DNA from: Frankia nepalensis
GTDB lineage: Bacteria > Actinomycetota > Actinomycetes > Frankiales > Frankiaceae
Assembly (NCBI RefSeq): GCF_016786325.1
Contig: NZ_JADWYU010000203.1
Span: 18,516 to 82,515, forward strand
Reading direction: 5' to 3'
Length of the DNA stretch: 64,000 nucleotides
Positions 43,850 through 53,900 of this stretch are shown here, one piece after another. The notes under the pieces were generated by a model. It was not told the DNA's origin. It saw only the letters and a program-made list of their open reading frames with translations, and searched no databases. Each line of letters begins with the position of its first letter. Positions within the stretch are counted from its first letter, which is position 1. The translations under genes were made by a program, and so were the position numbers.

Positions 43850-45121
43850 GTGGACGCGACTGTTCCGGGGGGACAGTTTCCGGCCGGCCTCGGGACGCTG
43901 CTGGGCGCGGAGCTGTCCTGGGTGGGCGAGGACATCATCGGCGCCATCGCGGCGGAGGTGCCCGCCTATGCCCGGCCGCTGGAAGGGCGGTTCGGGCAGG
44001 GAGTGCGCGCGGGCGTGACCGAGGCGCTGCGCCGGTTCCTGGTGATCGTCGACGGCGACCCGGCCGACCCGGCCGACGTCGCCGCCAGCCGCGACGTCTA
44101 CGTCCGGCTGGGCCATGGCGAGTTCCACGCCGGCCGGTCGCTGGACAACCTGCTCGCCGCCTACCGGATCGGCACCCGGGTCGCCTGGCGGCGGTTCGCC
44201 GACGTGGCCCGGCTGCGCGGCGGGCTGGACGCGGCCGGTCTGGTGACCCTCGGCGAGACGCTCTTCGGCTACATCGACGGCGTCTGCGCCGCGTCCGCCG
44301 AGGGCTACGCGCTGGCCCAGTCCGCGGACGCCGGCGCCCGCGAGCGGCTGTGGGAGCGCGTCGGTGAGCTGCTGCTGTCCGGGGCGGACCCCGCCGACGT
44401 CGAGGAGATCGCCCAGGCCGGGTCGCTGCGGATCCCGGGCCGCCTCGCCGCGGTGCTCGTCCCGTCGCGCGCGGACGGCCGTCACCGGCTCGGCCTGCCC
44501 ACCGGCTGCCCGAACACCACCCACGGTTCGGACCTGTGGCTGTTCGTCAACGGGGATGACGTGGGCGGGTCACGGCTGGCCGGCCAGCTGGCGGGGCGCT
44601 CGGCCGTCGTCGGCCCGGCGGTCGGCTGGACCCGGGCGGCCGCGAGCGCCGAACGGGTCAGGTTCGCGCGCGAGGCGCGCGACGACGGGCTGCTCCCGGC
44701 CGACCCGGGCGGCGCCCCGCTGTTCACCGACGACCACCTCGCGACGCTGCTGCTCACCCGCGACCCGGCGCTGCTGGCCGACCTCACCCGCCGCCGGCTC
44801 GCGCCGCTCGCGGCGCTGCCCGAGCGGACCCGGCAGCGGCTGGCCGCGACGCTGCTGCACTGGCTGGCCCTGCGCGGCCAGCGCGGGCTGGTCGCCCGCC
44901 GGCTGCACGTCCATCCGCAGACCGTCCGCTACCGGGTCCTGCAGCTGCGCGACCTGTTCGGCGACGCCCTCGACGACCCGGATGCCCGCTTCGAGCTGGA
45001 GCTCGTCCTGCGCGCGGGCGCCGACGCGGTCGTCGACGACGACGGCGAGCACACGGGCGACGGCGCCCGGCTCCGGCCCCGCGCGGACCCGGGCGCGTCC
45101 CCCGGGGCCAGCGAGGCGTAG
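43850..45121 (+). CDS. PucR/CdaR-type transcriptional regulator
   Basis: A 423-aa regulator with an N-terminal helical sensor-like region (DNLLAAYRIGTRVAWRRF, YIDGVCAASAEGYAL near residues 100-160). A central GGDEF-like/PucR region follows, and a C-terminal PucR helix-turn-helix (about 350-395: HVHPQTVRYRVLQLRDLFG). This family regulates catabolic or metabolic genes in actinobacteria. GTG 43850 lies right after ggtgggga. The last 25 residues are Pro/Gly-rich. Neighbours: it stands after the two-component operon and is convergent with a nucleoside hydrolase gene; a link to purine use is possible but unproven. Confidence 0.85.
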   Translation: MDATVPGGQFPAGLGTLLGAELSWVGEDIIGAIAAEVPAYARPLEGRFGQGVRAGVTEALRRFLVIVDGDPADPADVAASRDVYVRLGHGEFHAGRSLDNLLAAYRIGTRVAWRRFADVARLRGGLDAAGLVTLGETLFGYIDGVCAASAEGYALAQSADAGARERLWERVGELLLSGADPADVEEIAQAGSLRIPGRLAAVLVPSRADGRHRLGLPTGCPNTTHGSDLWLFVNGDDVGGSRLAGQLAGRSAVVGPAVGWTRAAASAERVRFAREARDDGLLPADPGGAPLFTDDHLATLLLTRDPALLADLTRRRLAPLAALPERTRQRLAATLLHWLALRGQRGLVARRLHVHPQTVRYRVLQLRDLFGDALDDPDARFELELVLRAGADAVVDDDGEHTGDGARLRPRADPGASPGASEA

Positions 45122-45189
45122 CCACGAGCCGAGGGTGGCACCCGGCCGCCCTCCCAGGGCCCGCGACAGCGGGACGCCGCCGGCGGCGG

Positions 45190-45223
45190 CCCCGTCAGGA
45201 CGACGGCCCCGTCAGGACGACGG
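45190..45223. repeat. 17-bp tandem duplication across a stop codon
   Basis: Unit ccccgtcaggacgacgg occurs twice in a row (45190-45206 and 45207-45223). The second copy contains the stop codon (tca on the plus strand, 45212-45214) of the nucleoside hydrolase gene, so the duplication lies at the gene's very end. Confidence 0.85.
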
Positions 45224-46225
45224 CCCCGCGGCGGGCTCGCCCGCGAGCTCGCGCACCGCCGCCCGGAAGAAGTCGACGTCGACGGTCAGCCCGACGGCGA
45301 CCGGAGCGCCGACACCGGCCTCGTTGCCGTCCGGCCCGCGGCCGGGCTCGACGACGGCGGCCGCCGGCTCGCCGCGGCGTCGCCAGCCCAGCTCGCGCAG
45401 GTCCACCACTGTCTGGCCCCAGGCGGCGCTGCCTCCGGTGTCGACCTCGACCGGCAGCGTCTCGACGCCGAGGATGTCGGGCCGGACGAGCGCCATCGCC
45501 GCCAGCAGGTCGTGGCAGGGCGTCTCCCCCTCGGCGCACAGCGAGCCGGCGTTGCGCCGGTAGAAGGACAGCGGGCCATCCAGGAAGGCCGCGGCGGCGG
45601 TCCGCCGCGCCGCGAGCGCGGCGAACTCGGCCTCGCGCAGCGTCGCGGTGTGGGTGACGTCCAGGCCGACCATGACCGGCGGCGCCGCCCAGCGGGCGCC
45701 GATCGCCGTGGCGGCGGCGAGCGGGTCGTGCGCGACGTTCGCCTCGGCGCTCGGCCGGGCGTTGCCCTGGGCACGGGCGCTGCCGCCCATCAGCGTCAGC
45801 CGGCTCGACGCGGCCGCCGCGGCGTCCGCGCGCAGCGCCGCCGCCAGGTTGGTGAGCGGTCCCAGCGTGAGCAGCGACGCTCCCCGGCGCATCTCCCTGA
45901 TCAGCACCTCGACGGCGGGCGTGTCCTCGTCGGCGCCGCGCAGCGGGTCGGCGAGCCCGACGTCGCCCAGTCCGTCCTCGCCGTGGATGAACACGGGCCG
46001 CGGGATGCGCGGCGCCGGGTCGGCCGGGTCCGCGCCGACGTACACCGGGACGTCCGCGCGGCCGGCGGCCTCGAGGATGACCCGCAGGTTGCGGGCGGCC
46101 TGGCGCACCTCGACGTTGCCGCCCACCGCGGTGACGGCCGCGAGCTCGACGTCAGGGCGCCCGCACAGCCAGACGATCGCGGCCGCGTCGTCGATCCCGC
46201 CGTCGCTGTCGATGACCAGCCGCAT
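45212..46225 (-). CDS. Nucleoside hydrolase (IunH family)
   Basis: A 337-aa calcium-dependent nucleoside N-ribohydrolase, salvaging bases from ribonucleosides. The N-terminal metal cluster DSDGGIDDA (D6, D8, D12, D13) and the hallmark THT segment (GLDVTHTATLRE), plus LTLGPLTNLA and LMGGSA, fit the family. The third metal-ligand region near the C-terminus, CHDLLAAMALV, is also present. Start ATG 46225 gives the family N-terminus MRLVIDSDGG; an in-frame ATG 12 codons upstream is less likely. It is divergent from an EEP-type phosphatase gene. Confidence 0.92.
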   Translation of the reverse strand: MRLVIDSDGGIDDAAAIVWLCGRPDVELAAVTAVGGNVEVRQAARNLRVILEAAGRADVPVYVGADPADPAPRIPRPVFIHGEDGLGDVGLADPLRGADEDTPAVEVLIREMRRGASLLTLGPLTNLAAALRADAAAAASSRLTLMGGSARAQGNARPSAEANVAHDPLAAATAIGARWAAPPVMVGLDVTHTATLREAEFAALAARRTAAAAFLDGPLSFYRRNAGSLCAEGETPCHDLLAAMALVRPDILGVETLPVEVDTGGSAAWGQTVVDLRELGWRRRGEPAAAVVEPGRGPDGNEAGVGAPVAVGLTVDVDFFRAAVRELAGEPAAGPSS

Positions 46226-46336
46226 CGATGCCCGCTCCTCCCGCGCCACCCGTCCCATACCCGGACCATCCTCGCGCAGCCGACGAGTCGGCTATCCAGG
46301 CCGGAGGTGCCCGTGACCGGCCCGCACCCGGTCGGC

Positions 46337-46342
46337 TACGGT
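46337..46342 (+). promoter_or_regulatory. -10 element for a probable leaderless transcript
   Basis: The element tacggt (TAnnnT) ends 7 bp before the GTG at 46350, and no Shine-Dalgarno precedes either possible GTG start. The message probably begins at the start codon itself. Confidence 0.4.
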
Positions 46343-46349
46343 GCGGACC

Positions 46350-47207
46350 GTGCGGCTGGGAACGTTCAACGTGCTTCATGGCCGCTCGCCGGACGACGGG
46401 GCCGTCGACCTGGCACGGTTCCGCGCGGCGGTCGCGTCCTTGGACTGCGACGTGCTGGCGCTGCAGGAGGTCGATGTCGGCCAGTCCAGGTCAGGGGGCG
46501 CGGACCTGTGCGCGGCGGCGGCCGACGCGCTGGGGATCGGGGCGGACGGCTGGCGGTTCGAGGCGACCGTCTACGGCACTCCAGGCCTGCGCTCGGGCCC
46601 TGGTTCAGGCCCCGGTCCCGCTCCAGGCCCCGCCTGGCGGCCGGCCGACGGGCCCCGGTCACCCGGCGAGCCCGCCTACGGGATCGCGCTGGTCAGCCGG
46701 TTCCCCGTCCGCGGCTGGCGGGTCGTGCCGCTCGGGCGGTCTCCGGTGCGCTCGCCGGTGGCCGTGCCCGGGCCGGACGGGCGGCCACGGCTGGTCCTGC
46801 TCGACGACGAGCCGCGCGCCGCGATCGTCGCCGAGCTGGCGACGCCCGCCGGGCCGCTCACGGTCGCGGGCACGCACCTGTCCTTCGTCCCCGGCTGGAA
46901 CGCCGCGCAGCTACGCCGCCTCGGGCGCGCCCTGCGCCTTGGGGGCGGCGGCGGCGCCGCCGGTGGCCAGGGGACGGGCGGTCCCGCGGTGATCCTCGGC
47001 GATCTGAACCTGCCGGGGCCGTTGCCGCGCCTGCTCACCGGCTGGCGGCGGCTGGCCGCCGCGCCCACCTACCCGGCGCGCGCCCCGCGGGTGCAGTTCG
47101 ACCACGTGCTCGCGCGCGGCGCCGTGCCGCCGGCCGTCGCCGCGTGGACCGAGCAGACGGCGATCTCCGACCATCGCGCCCTGCTCGTCGACCTCGCGGA
47201 CGGCTAG
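46350..47207 (+). CDS. Endonuclease/exonuclease/phosphatase-family protein
   Basis: A 285-aa EEP-superfamily (DNase I-like) metal-dependent hydrolase. The sequence order is RLGTFNVLHG (Asn ligand), LALQEVDVGQ (catalytic Glu), THLSFVPGWNAAQL (His-containing strand), VILGDLNLPG (Asp/Asn) and ISDHRALLVDL (final Asp-His pair). All family catalytic residues are present. A Gly/Pro-rich insertion sits near residues 80-110. Members cleave DNA, phosphoinositides or other phosphodiesters; the actual substrate is unknown. Start: GTG 46350 (leaderless) or GTG 46341. It ends 14 bp from the stop codon of convergent adnB. Confidence 0.85.
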   Translation: MRLGTFNVLHGRSPDDGAVDLARFRAAVASLDCDVLALQEVDVGQSRSGGADLCAAAADALGIGADGWRFEATVYGTPGLRSGPGSGPGPAPGPAWRPADGPRSPGEPAYGIALVSRFPVRGWRVVPLGRSPVRSPVAVPGPDGRPRLVLLDDEPRAAIVAELATPAGPLTVAGTHLSFVPGWNAAQLRRLGRALRLGGGGGAAGGQGTGGPAVILGDLNLPGPLPRLLTGWRRLAAAPTYPARAPRVQFDHVLARGAVPPAVAAWTEQTAISDHRALLVDLADG

Positions 47208-47221
47208 GAGCGACGGCCGGC

Positions 47222-50200
47222 TCAGCGCGGGCTGGGCGCGCCGGGCGGGCCAGACGGGCCAGACGGGCTGGCAGGGCTCAGCAACGCCGCGAGGTCCGCC
47301 TCGGTGGGCAGCGCCGGGCGCACGACGCGGCTGTCCCTGACGTAGTAGAAGGCCGCGTCGACCGCGCCAGGGGGGACACCGCGCAGGCGCGCCCAGGCCA
47401 GGCGGTAGAGGGCGAGCTGGACCGGGTCGGCGGCGGTCGCGCCGGTCTTCCAGTCGACCACCTCGTAGCGGCCGCCGCCCAGGTCGTAGACGGCGTCGAC
47501 GCGGCCGCGGACCACCCGGCCGCCGATCGGCAGCTCGAACGGCGTCTCCACGGCGAACGGGCGGCGGCCGCCGTACGGGCCGGCGAGGAAGGCGTCCTTG
47601 AGGGCCCGCAGCTCCGCGTCGTCGAGGTACTCGTCCTCGGCTCCCGGCAGGTCCTCGTGGTCGAGCAGCGGGCGCCGGTCGAAGATCTCCTCGACCCACG
47701 CGTGAAAGCGGACACCCCGGCTCGCGGCGGGGACGGGCCGGCGCGGCAGCGGGCGGACCAGCTCGCGGGCGAGCCCGTCCGGGTCGGCGCGCAGCATCAT
47801 CACCTGCGTCGCCGTGAGCCCCGTCGGCAGCGGCACCCGACGGGCCGGGGCGCGGGCGGCGAGCTCCTCGTCAAGCAGCAGCCGGGTCTCCAGGTCCAGC
47901 GCGTCGAGCAGCGCCCGCTCCTGCGCGGTCATCGCGGCCCGGTGGTCCGCCTCGGCGATCCCGGCGACCGTCTCGATGATGACGGCGGCGGCACCCCGGG
48001 CCTCGGGAGCGCCGGCCGCCGCCGCGGCGGCGTTGGCGGCGGCGGCCGGAGTGCCCGCGAGCAGCCCGCGCACCGCGTTCGCCACCGCCCGCCGCGCGGC
48101 CGCCGCCAGCGGGTCCGTCGGTGCCGGCCACACGTACTCGGCCGGAGTCTCGAGCGCGGGGTTCGTCTTCTCCAAGGGGACGTCGGCCCAGTGGTCGACC
48201 TGGCCGTTGCCCTCTCGCCTGGCGTGTTCGCGCAGCTCGTCGAGGAACGGCGACGGCCCACGGGGCTTCTTCTGGGTGGGCCCCCACCAGTGGCCGCCGC
48301 AGATCAGGGTCGAGCGCGCCCGGGTGAACGCGACGTAGGCGAGCCGGCGTTCCTCGTGCTCCGCCTGCGCTCGGCACTGGTCGGCGAACCGGTCGAACGC
48401 CGCCCGGTCGTCGTCGACGACGAACTCCGGCAGGTCCTCGGCGTCGCCGCGCAGCGGCGCCGGCAGCACGGACGGCGAGGTGATCCACCGGTCGCCGACG
48501 GTGCTGTCGGGGAACGACCCGCGACTGATGTTGGGCACGGCGACGACGTCCCACTCCAGGCCCTTGGCGCCGTGCATGGTGAGCACCTGGACGGCCTTGC
48601 CCGCGCCAGGGACGTCCACCGCCAGCCCTCGCTCGTGCTGCTCGCCGGCCCGCAGGAAACCCAGGAACGAGGTGAGCGAGGCCCGTCCGCTCGCGTCGTC
48701 GTAACCGGCGGCCGAGCGGTCGAAGTCCGCCGCGACCCGCAGGAAGGCCGCGAGGTTCTCCCGGCCCCGGGTCCCGCGGGGCGCGGCCAGCTCCAGCTCG
48801 ACGTCGAGGCCCGTCATCTCGACCACCCGGTGGACCAGCTCCGTCACCCCCGCGCTGACGTGCGCGCGCAGCGCGGCGAGTTCGGCGGCGAACGCGCGCA
48901 CGCGCCGGGCGCCCTCGGCGGAGATCTCCTCTCCCGGGTCGGCCAGCGCGTCGGCCAGCGACACCACGTCGCTCGGGTCGACGTCCGACACCGCGTCGGC
49001 CAGCGCGTCGGCCGGCGTCCGGGGAGCGAGCCGGGCGGAGGCGCCCGCGCGCAGCGGCTCGACCGCGCGCCGGCCGAGCGCGGCGAGGTCGCGCGGGCCG
49101 AGCCGCAGCCGCGGCCCGGTCAGCAGGCGCACCAGCGACGGGTTCGCGGTCGGGTCGTCGAGCACCTCCAGCGTCGCCCGGATGTCGGCGATCTCGGGCT
49201 TGGAGAGCAGGCCGCCGAGGCCGAGCACCTCGACGGGCAGCCCCGCGTCCGTCAGCGCCGTGACCAGCGCGGGCACGTCCGACCACGACCTGGCGAGCAC
49301 CGCGCACTCGCGCGGCGGGCAGCCGGCCCGCACCCGCGCGGCGAGCTGGCCCGCGATCCAGCGGACCTCGTCGTTCCAGGTGGCGTGCAGCGCCACGACG
49401 GTCTGGCCCGCGAGCGCGGCTTGCGGCCGGGGCCGCAGGACCGTGACGCTCCTGGTGGGCAGCCGTTCGGCGACGGCGTTGGCGAGGGTGAGCAGCCGCC
49501 CGCCGCTGCGCTGGTTCACCGACAGCTGGTAGGTCGCCGACGGCGCGCCGCCGGCCCGGCGGAAGTGCTCGGGAAAGCGGTCGAGGTTGCTGGCGGAGGC
49601 GCCCCGCCAGCCGTAGATGGCCTGCGCGGGGTCGCCGACGGCCGTCACCGGGTGCCCGCCGCCGAACAGCCCGGTCAGCAGCCGTCGCTGGGCCACCGAG
49701 GTGTCCTGGTACTCGTCCAGCAGCACCACGGTGTACTGGCCGCGCAGGAGCGTGCCGACCTCGGGCACCTGCTCGGCCAGCTGGGCGGCGAGCGTGATCT
49801 GGTCGCCGTAGTCGAGCAGCTCGCGCTCCCGGCGGGCGGCGCGGTACTCCTTGACCAGTTCCGCGAGTTCGAGCCGGCGGCGGGCGGTGAAGGCGAGCCT
49901 GCGCAGATCGCGCACCAGGGTGGCCGTGTTCGGCCGGGCACGAGCCCGTTCGAGGGCCGCGAGCACGTCGGCGAGCCAGCGCCGGTCGAAGGCCACCAGG
50001 TCGTCCGGGTCGACGAGGTGCTCGCCGCACTGGCCGTCGAGCGCCACGACCGCCTCGACCAGCGCCGGCATCGAGCCGGTGAACGCCTCCACGCGGCCCC
50101 GGTAGCTCCGGGCGACGTGCGCGGCGAGCTGGTAGCGGGCGGCGGCGGGCAGCAGGACGCAGTCGGGCTCCAGGCCGAGGCGCAGCGCGTGGTCGGCGAC

Positions 50201-50917
50201 CAGCCGGCTGGCGAACGAGTTGTAGGTGGCGACGGTCGGCTCCCCCAGGCCGTCGTCCATCAGCGCGCCCTCGACATCGGGGACCAGGGCTGGGCCGCCG
50301 CCGACGTCCGGCCCGCCGACCTCCGGCCCGTCGGTATCCGGCCCGCCGGCGGCCGTGACCGCCTCGCCCGAGCCCGCGACGGCCAGGCGCGCGCGGCGCA
50401 GCCGGGCCAGGGCCTGGCGTACCCGTTCGGCCAGCTCGCCCGCGGCCTTGCGGGTGAAGGTCAGACCGAGGATCTGCTCGGCGGGCACTCCGGCGGCGGC
50501 GACCAGCCACACCACTCGCGCGGCCATCACCGAGGTCTTGCCGGAACCCGCGCCGGCGACGATGACGCCGGGTGCCACGGGGGCGCAGACCGCGTCGAGC
50601 TGCTCCTCGGTGAAGGGGACGCCGAGCAGGGCGCGCAGCCCCTCCCTGGTCAGCCGGCGCGGCTCGTCGGCGCCCTCGGCCGCGGGGGCGGCGCCCTCGA
50701 ACCAGTCCTCGACGTCCGCGCCGACGTCCGCCTCGTCACCGCCGAGCCCGGGCAGCGCGGGCTGCGGCGGGGCCGCCCTCCGGGACGGCCACGTTCCCAG
50801 CGAGACGGACGCCAGCGGGACGGCTCCGGCGGGCGGCGCCGGGTGCCCCTCGTACCCGCGGCGCGGGCCGGGCGGCTCGTCGAGCGCGGGTTCCGGCAGC
50901 GGTACCGAAACGTCCAT
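47222..50917 (-). CDS. adnB: AdnB-type helicase-nuclease (UvrD motor + RecB nuclease)
   Basis: Second subunit of the AdnAB motor-nuclease, which resects DNA double-strand ends in actinobacteria. The 1231 residues contain an SF1A helicase core: Walker A AGAGSGKTS (121-129), motif II VVLLDEYQDTS and IYGWRGASASN, plus TMHGAKGLEWDVVAVP in motif V. A C-terminal RecB-like nuclease follows with RGRVDAVYDL and EVVDWKTG (catalytic Asp and Lys). The first 85 residues are Pro/Gly-rich and disordered. Its ATG overlaps the stop codon of adnA (TGATG), so both are coupled and the start is secure. Slightly longer than mycobacterial AdnB. Confidence 0.92.
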   Translation of the reverse strand: MDVSVPLPEPALDEPPGPRRGYEGHPAPPAGAVPLASVSLGTWPSRRAAPPQPALPGLGGDEADVGADVEDWFEGAAPAAEGADEPRRLTREGLRALLGVPFTEEQLDAVCAPVAPGVIVAGAGSGKTSVMAARVVWLVAAAGVPAEQILGLTFTRKAAGELAERVRQALARLRRARLAVAGSGEAVTAAGGPDTDGPEVGGPDVGGGPALVPDVEGALMDDGLGEPTVATYNSFASRLVADHALRLGLEPDCVLLPAAARYQLAAHVARSYRGRVEAFTGSMPALVEAVVALDGQCGEHLVDPDDLVAFDRRWLADVLAALERARARPNTATLVRDLRRLAFTARRRLELAELVKEYRAARRERELLDYGDQITLAAQLAEQVPEVGTLLRGQYTVVLLDEYQDTSVAQRRLLTGLFGGGHPVTAVGDPAQAIYGWRGASASNLDRFPEHFRRAGGAPSATYQLSVNQRSGGRLLTLANAVAERLPTRSVTVLRPRPQAALAGQTVVALHATWNDEVRWIAGQLAARVRAGCPPRECAVLARSWSDVPALVTALTDAGLPVEVLGLGGLLSKPEIADIRATLEVLDDPTANPSLVRLLTGPRLRLGPRDLAALGRRAVEPLRAGASARLAPRTPADALADAVSDVDPSDVVSLADALADPGEEISAEGARRVRAFAAELAALRAHVSAGVTELVHRVVEMTGLDVELELAAPRGTRGRENLAAFLRVAADFDRSAAGYDDASGRASLTSFLGFLRAGEQHERGLAVDVPGAGKAVQVLTMHGAKGLEWDVVAVPNISRGSFPDSTVGDRWITSPSVLPAPLRGDAEDLPEFVVDDDRAAFDRFADQCRAQAEHEERRLAYVAFTRARSTLICGGHWWGPTQKKPRGPSPFLDELREHARREGNGQVDHWADVPLEKTNPALETPAEYVWPAPTDPLAAAARRAVANAVRGLLAGTPAAAANAAAAAAGAPEARGAAAVIIETVAGIAEADHRAAMTAQERALLDALDLETRLLLDEELAARAPARRVPLPTGLTATQVMMLRADPDGLARELVRPLPRRPVPAASRGVRFHAWVEEIFDRRPLLDHEDLPGAEDEYLDDAELRALKDAFLAGPYGGRRPFAVETPFELPIGGRVVRGRVDAVYDLGGGRYEVVDWKTGATAADPVQLALYRLAWARLRGVPPGAVDAAFYYVRDSRVVRPALPTEADLAALLSPASPSGPSGPPGAPSPR

Positions 50918-53900
50918 CAGTCGACCACCTGTCCGCCCTCCGCCGGCCAGGCGGGGCACGACCGTCGGAACGAGCAGTAGTCGCAGCTGGGCCCTGGCGT
51001 CGGGGCGAACGTCTCGGTCGTGATCGTGCGCACCGCCTGGCCGAGCAGCTCGTCCACCCAGGACCGCCCGGCCGGCAGCGCTTCCTGCCGCTGGATCTGG
51101 GGCGGGCCGGCCGGCTCACCCGGCTCGCGCGGGCCGGTCCGGTCGCCGTCCGCGTCGCGGCGCAGATGGACGAGCTCGGCGCCGCCGGGAACGGCGGGCC
51201 GGTCCCCCCGACCCGCGGGCCACGCGGCCTGGGCCGCCTCGGGCGGCGCCGCCGGTTCCGCCCGCGCGGGCGCCTCGGGCGGCGCGTCCCCGGGCCGCTC
51301 GAGGCGCTCGCCTCCCCGGTCGCCGGTCCCCTGCCGGCGGTCCGGGAACGACCCCGGGTCGACGGCGCCTTCACGGATGGCGAGCTGGTAGGTGCCCAGC
51401 TGGACATGCTCGGCCAGGTCTCGGGGGGCGACGGCGGCCCGGCCGGTCTTGAAGTCGATGACGTGCACGTGGCCGGCGGCGTCGAGCTCGAGACGATCGA
51501 TCGAGCCGCGCAGCCGGACCGGGCGGCCGTCGACGGTCAGGTCGACGCTGAACCGCTGCTCCGAACCCACGAGGACCCGCCCGCGCTCGGCCGCGTGCCA
51601 GTCGAGGAAGCGGGCGAGCGCGTCGCGCGCCGCCGCGCGCTCCTGGTCCGAACGCCACTGGGCCTCGAAGGCGACCTGCCGCCACACCGTGTCGAGACGG
51701 GCGTCCAGCGCGGCGAGGGTCGCCGGGGTGCGGCCCGAGGTGACCTCGTCGGCGAGCGCGTGCACGACCCGGCCGAAGCTCTGCGCGCTCGTCGCCGGGC
51801 GGCCCGCGTGCGCCTCGTGCTCCAGGAACCAGCGCAGCGAGCAGTCACGCAGGCTCGACAGCGACGAGCCGGACAGCCGGATCGGCTCGTCCGCCGGGAC
51901 CACCGGCACCTCGGACGACGTCAGCTCGCGCGCGCCCCACCAGCGGTCGGGGTGCGCCGCGGGCACCAGCGGCCGGTCGCCGTGGTCGGCGGCGGCGGCC
52001 AGTGCCGCCAGCCGGCGGTGGGTGGCGCGCCGCAGCGCCGGGCTCGCCGTCGGCTCGACGGCCAGCCGGCGCAGCGTGGCCACGAGGCTCGCGAGGTTGA
52101 GCGGTCGAGGGGTCCAGGTCGAGCCGTCCGTCACGCGCACGCCCAGCTCGGTGAGGAACTCGCCGCGCCGGGAGCCGTTCTCGCCCGTCACGCCCTCCTC
52201 GCCGGCGGTGTCTACGGCGGTGACGACGAGCCGGCGGCGAGCCCGGGTGACCGCCACGTAGAACAGCCGGCGCTCCTCGGCCCAGCGGTCCCGGGACGTC
52301 TCCGGCGGGCGCAGCCCACCCCGCTCGGGCGCGTCCAGCTGCTCGGCGCCGAGCAGCGAGTGCTGCGCGCGCAGGTCGGGCCAGGCGCCGTCCTGGACGC
52401 CGCGGACGACCACGACGTCCCATTCCAGGCCCTTGGCGCGGTGCGCGGTCAGCAGCCGCACCGCGTCCGGGCGGACCTCGGCGCCCGCGCGGCTGTCGGC
52501 GGCGAAGTCCTGGCTGGTCAGGTCGGCGATCAGGCCGCGCGCGCCGCCACCGGGCCCGCGCCGCTCGCCGAGCCGGCCGACCGCGTCGAACAGCGCGACG
52601 ACGGCGTCGAGGTCGGCCTCGGCCGCCCGCCGCGTCGCCCCATACCCGCTGGCGGCGGCCCGCCGCAGCCGCGCCGGCCAGCCGGTGCCCTCCCACAGCG
52701 CCCAGAGCGCGTCCACCGGCGCGCCGCCGGACCGGCGGCTCGCCGCGCGCAGCAGGGCGCCGACCTCGGTCACCGGGCGGGCCAGCTCGGCGTCGACGCC
52801 GTCCGGAATCGACGCCGGGTCGGCGAGCGCGGCCCGGATCAGCTCCGCCGACGACGCCAGCCCGCGCGCGGCCCGGGCGTCCTCGGTGTCCGGCTCGGGC
52901 GAGCCCGCGGCGTCCGGCTCGGGCGAGCCCGCGGCGGCCGGCTCGACCGCGGCCGGCTCCTCGACCGCGGCCGGCTCCTGGACCGTCGCCGGCTCCTGGA
53001 CCGTCGCCGGCTCCTCGGCCGCGCGGGCGTGCTCGCGCAGCGCGCGGCCCAGGGCCCGCAGGCCGGCGGGGTCCGCGCCGCCGAGCGGGGACAACAGCAG
53101 CGCGCGGGTGTCCGCCGCGGTCAGCGAGGCCGGGTCGTCGGCGCAGCGCAGCGCGGTGAGCAGCAGCGCCGCCGCCGGCCGGGCGGCCAAAGGCGGCTCG
53201 TCGCCGGCCATGTCCACCGGCACCCCGGCCGCCGTCAGCGCCCGGGCTACCGGCGGCAGCGCCTCGGCGGAGCGGGTCAGCACCGCCATCCGGTGCCACG
53301 GCACGCCGCCGGTGAGGTGCTCGCGGCGCAGCAGGTCGGCGATCGCCTCGGTCTCGGCGCCCTCCGACGGGAAGGACAGCGCCTCGACCTGGCCGGCCTG
53401 GTCCGGCTCGGCGGAGACGAGGGCGCGGTGGGCGCGCAGGGCGGCCACCGGCAGACCCGACATCGGCAGGCGGCTCGCGACCTGCCTGCTCGCGGCGAGC
53501 ACCGACGGGGTCATGCGCCGGCACACCCCGAGCGCGCGCACGTCGGCGGGCGAGCCGTCGGCCCGGCGGAACCGGGTGGGGAAGTCGAGCAGGCCGCGCA
53601 CGCGCGCGCCGCGGAACGCGTAGATCGACTGGTCCGGGTCGCCGAAGGCGACCACGTCGGCGCCGCCCGCCGCCAGCGCGGCCAGCAGCCGCTCCTGCGC
53701 CGGGTCGACGTCCTGGTACTCGTCGACGAAGACCGCCCGGTAACGCGCGCGCGGCGCGTGACCGAGCTCCGGGTCCCGGACGAGCGCCACGGCCCGGTGG
53801 CCCAGCTCCGGGTAGTCGACCGCGCCCTCGAAGCCCAGGGTGTCCAGGTAGTCCGTGTAGAACTCGGCGAGTGCCGCCCAGTCGGGCCGGCCGGCGCGGA

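Noticed and set aside
45512..50980. Very long open frame (over 1800 codons) on the plus strand opposite adnB and the nucleoside hydrolase
   Set aside because: Pure antisense shadow of well-supported minus-strand genes; composition is Arg/Gly/Val-rich without any domain. Long antisense frames are expected at this GC content.
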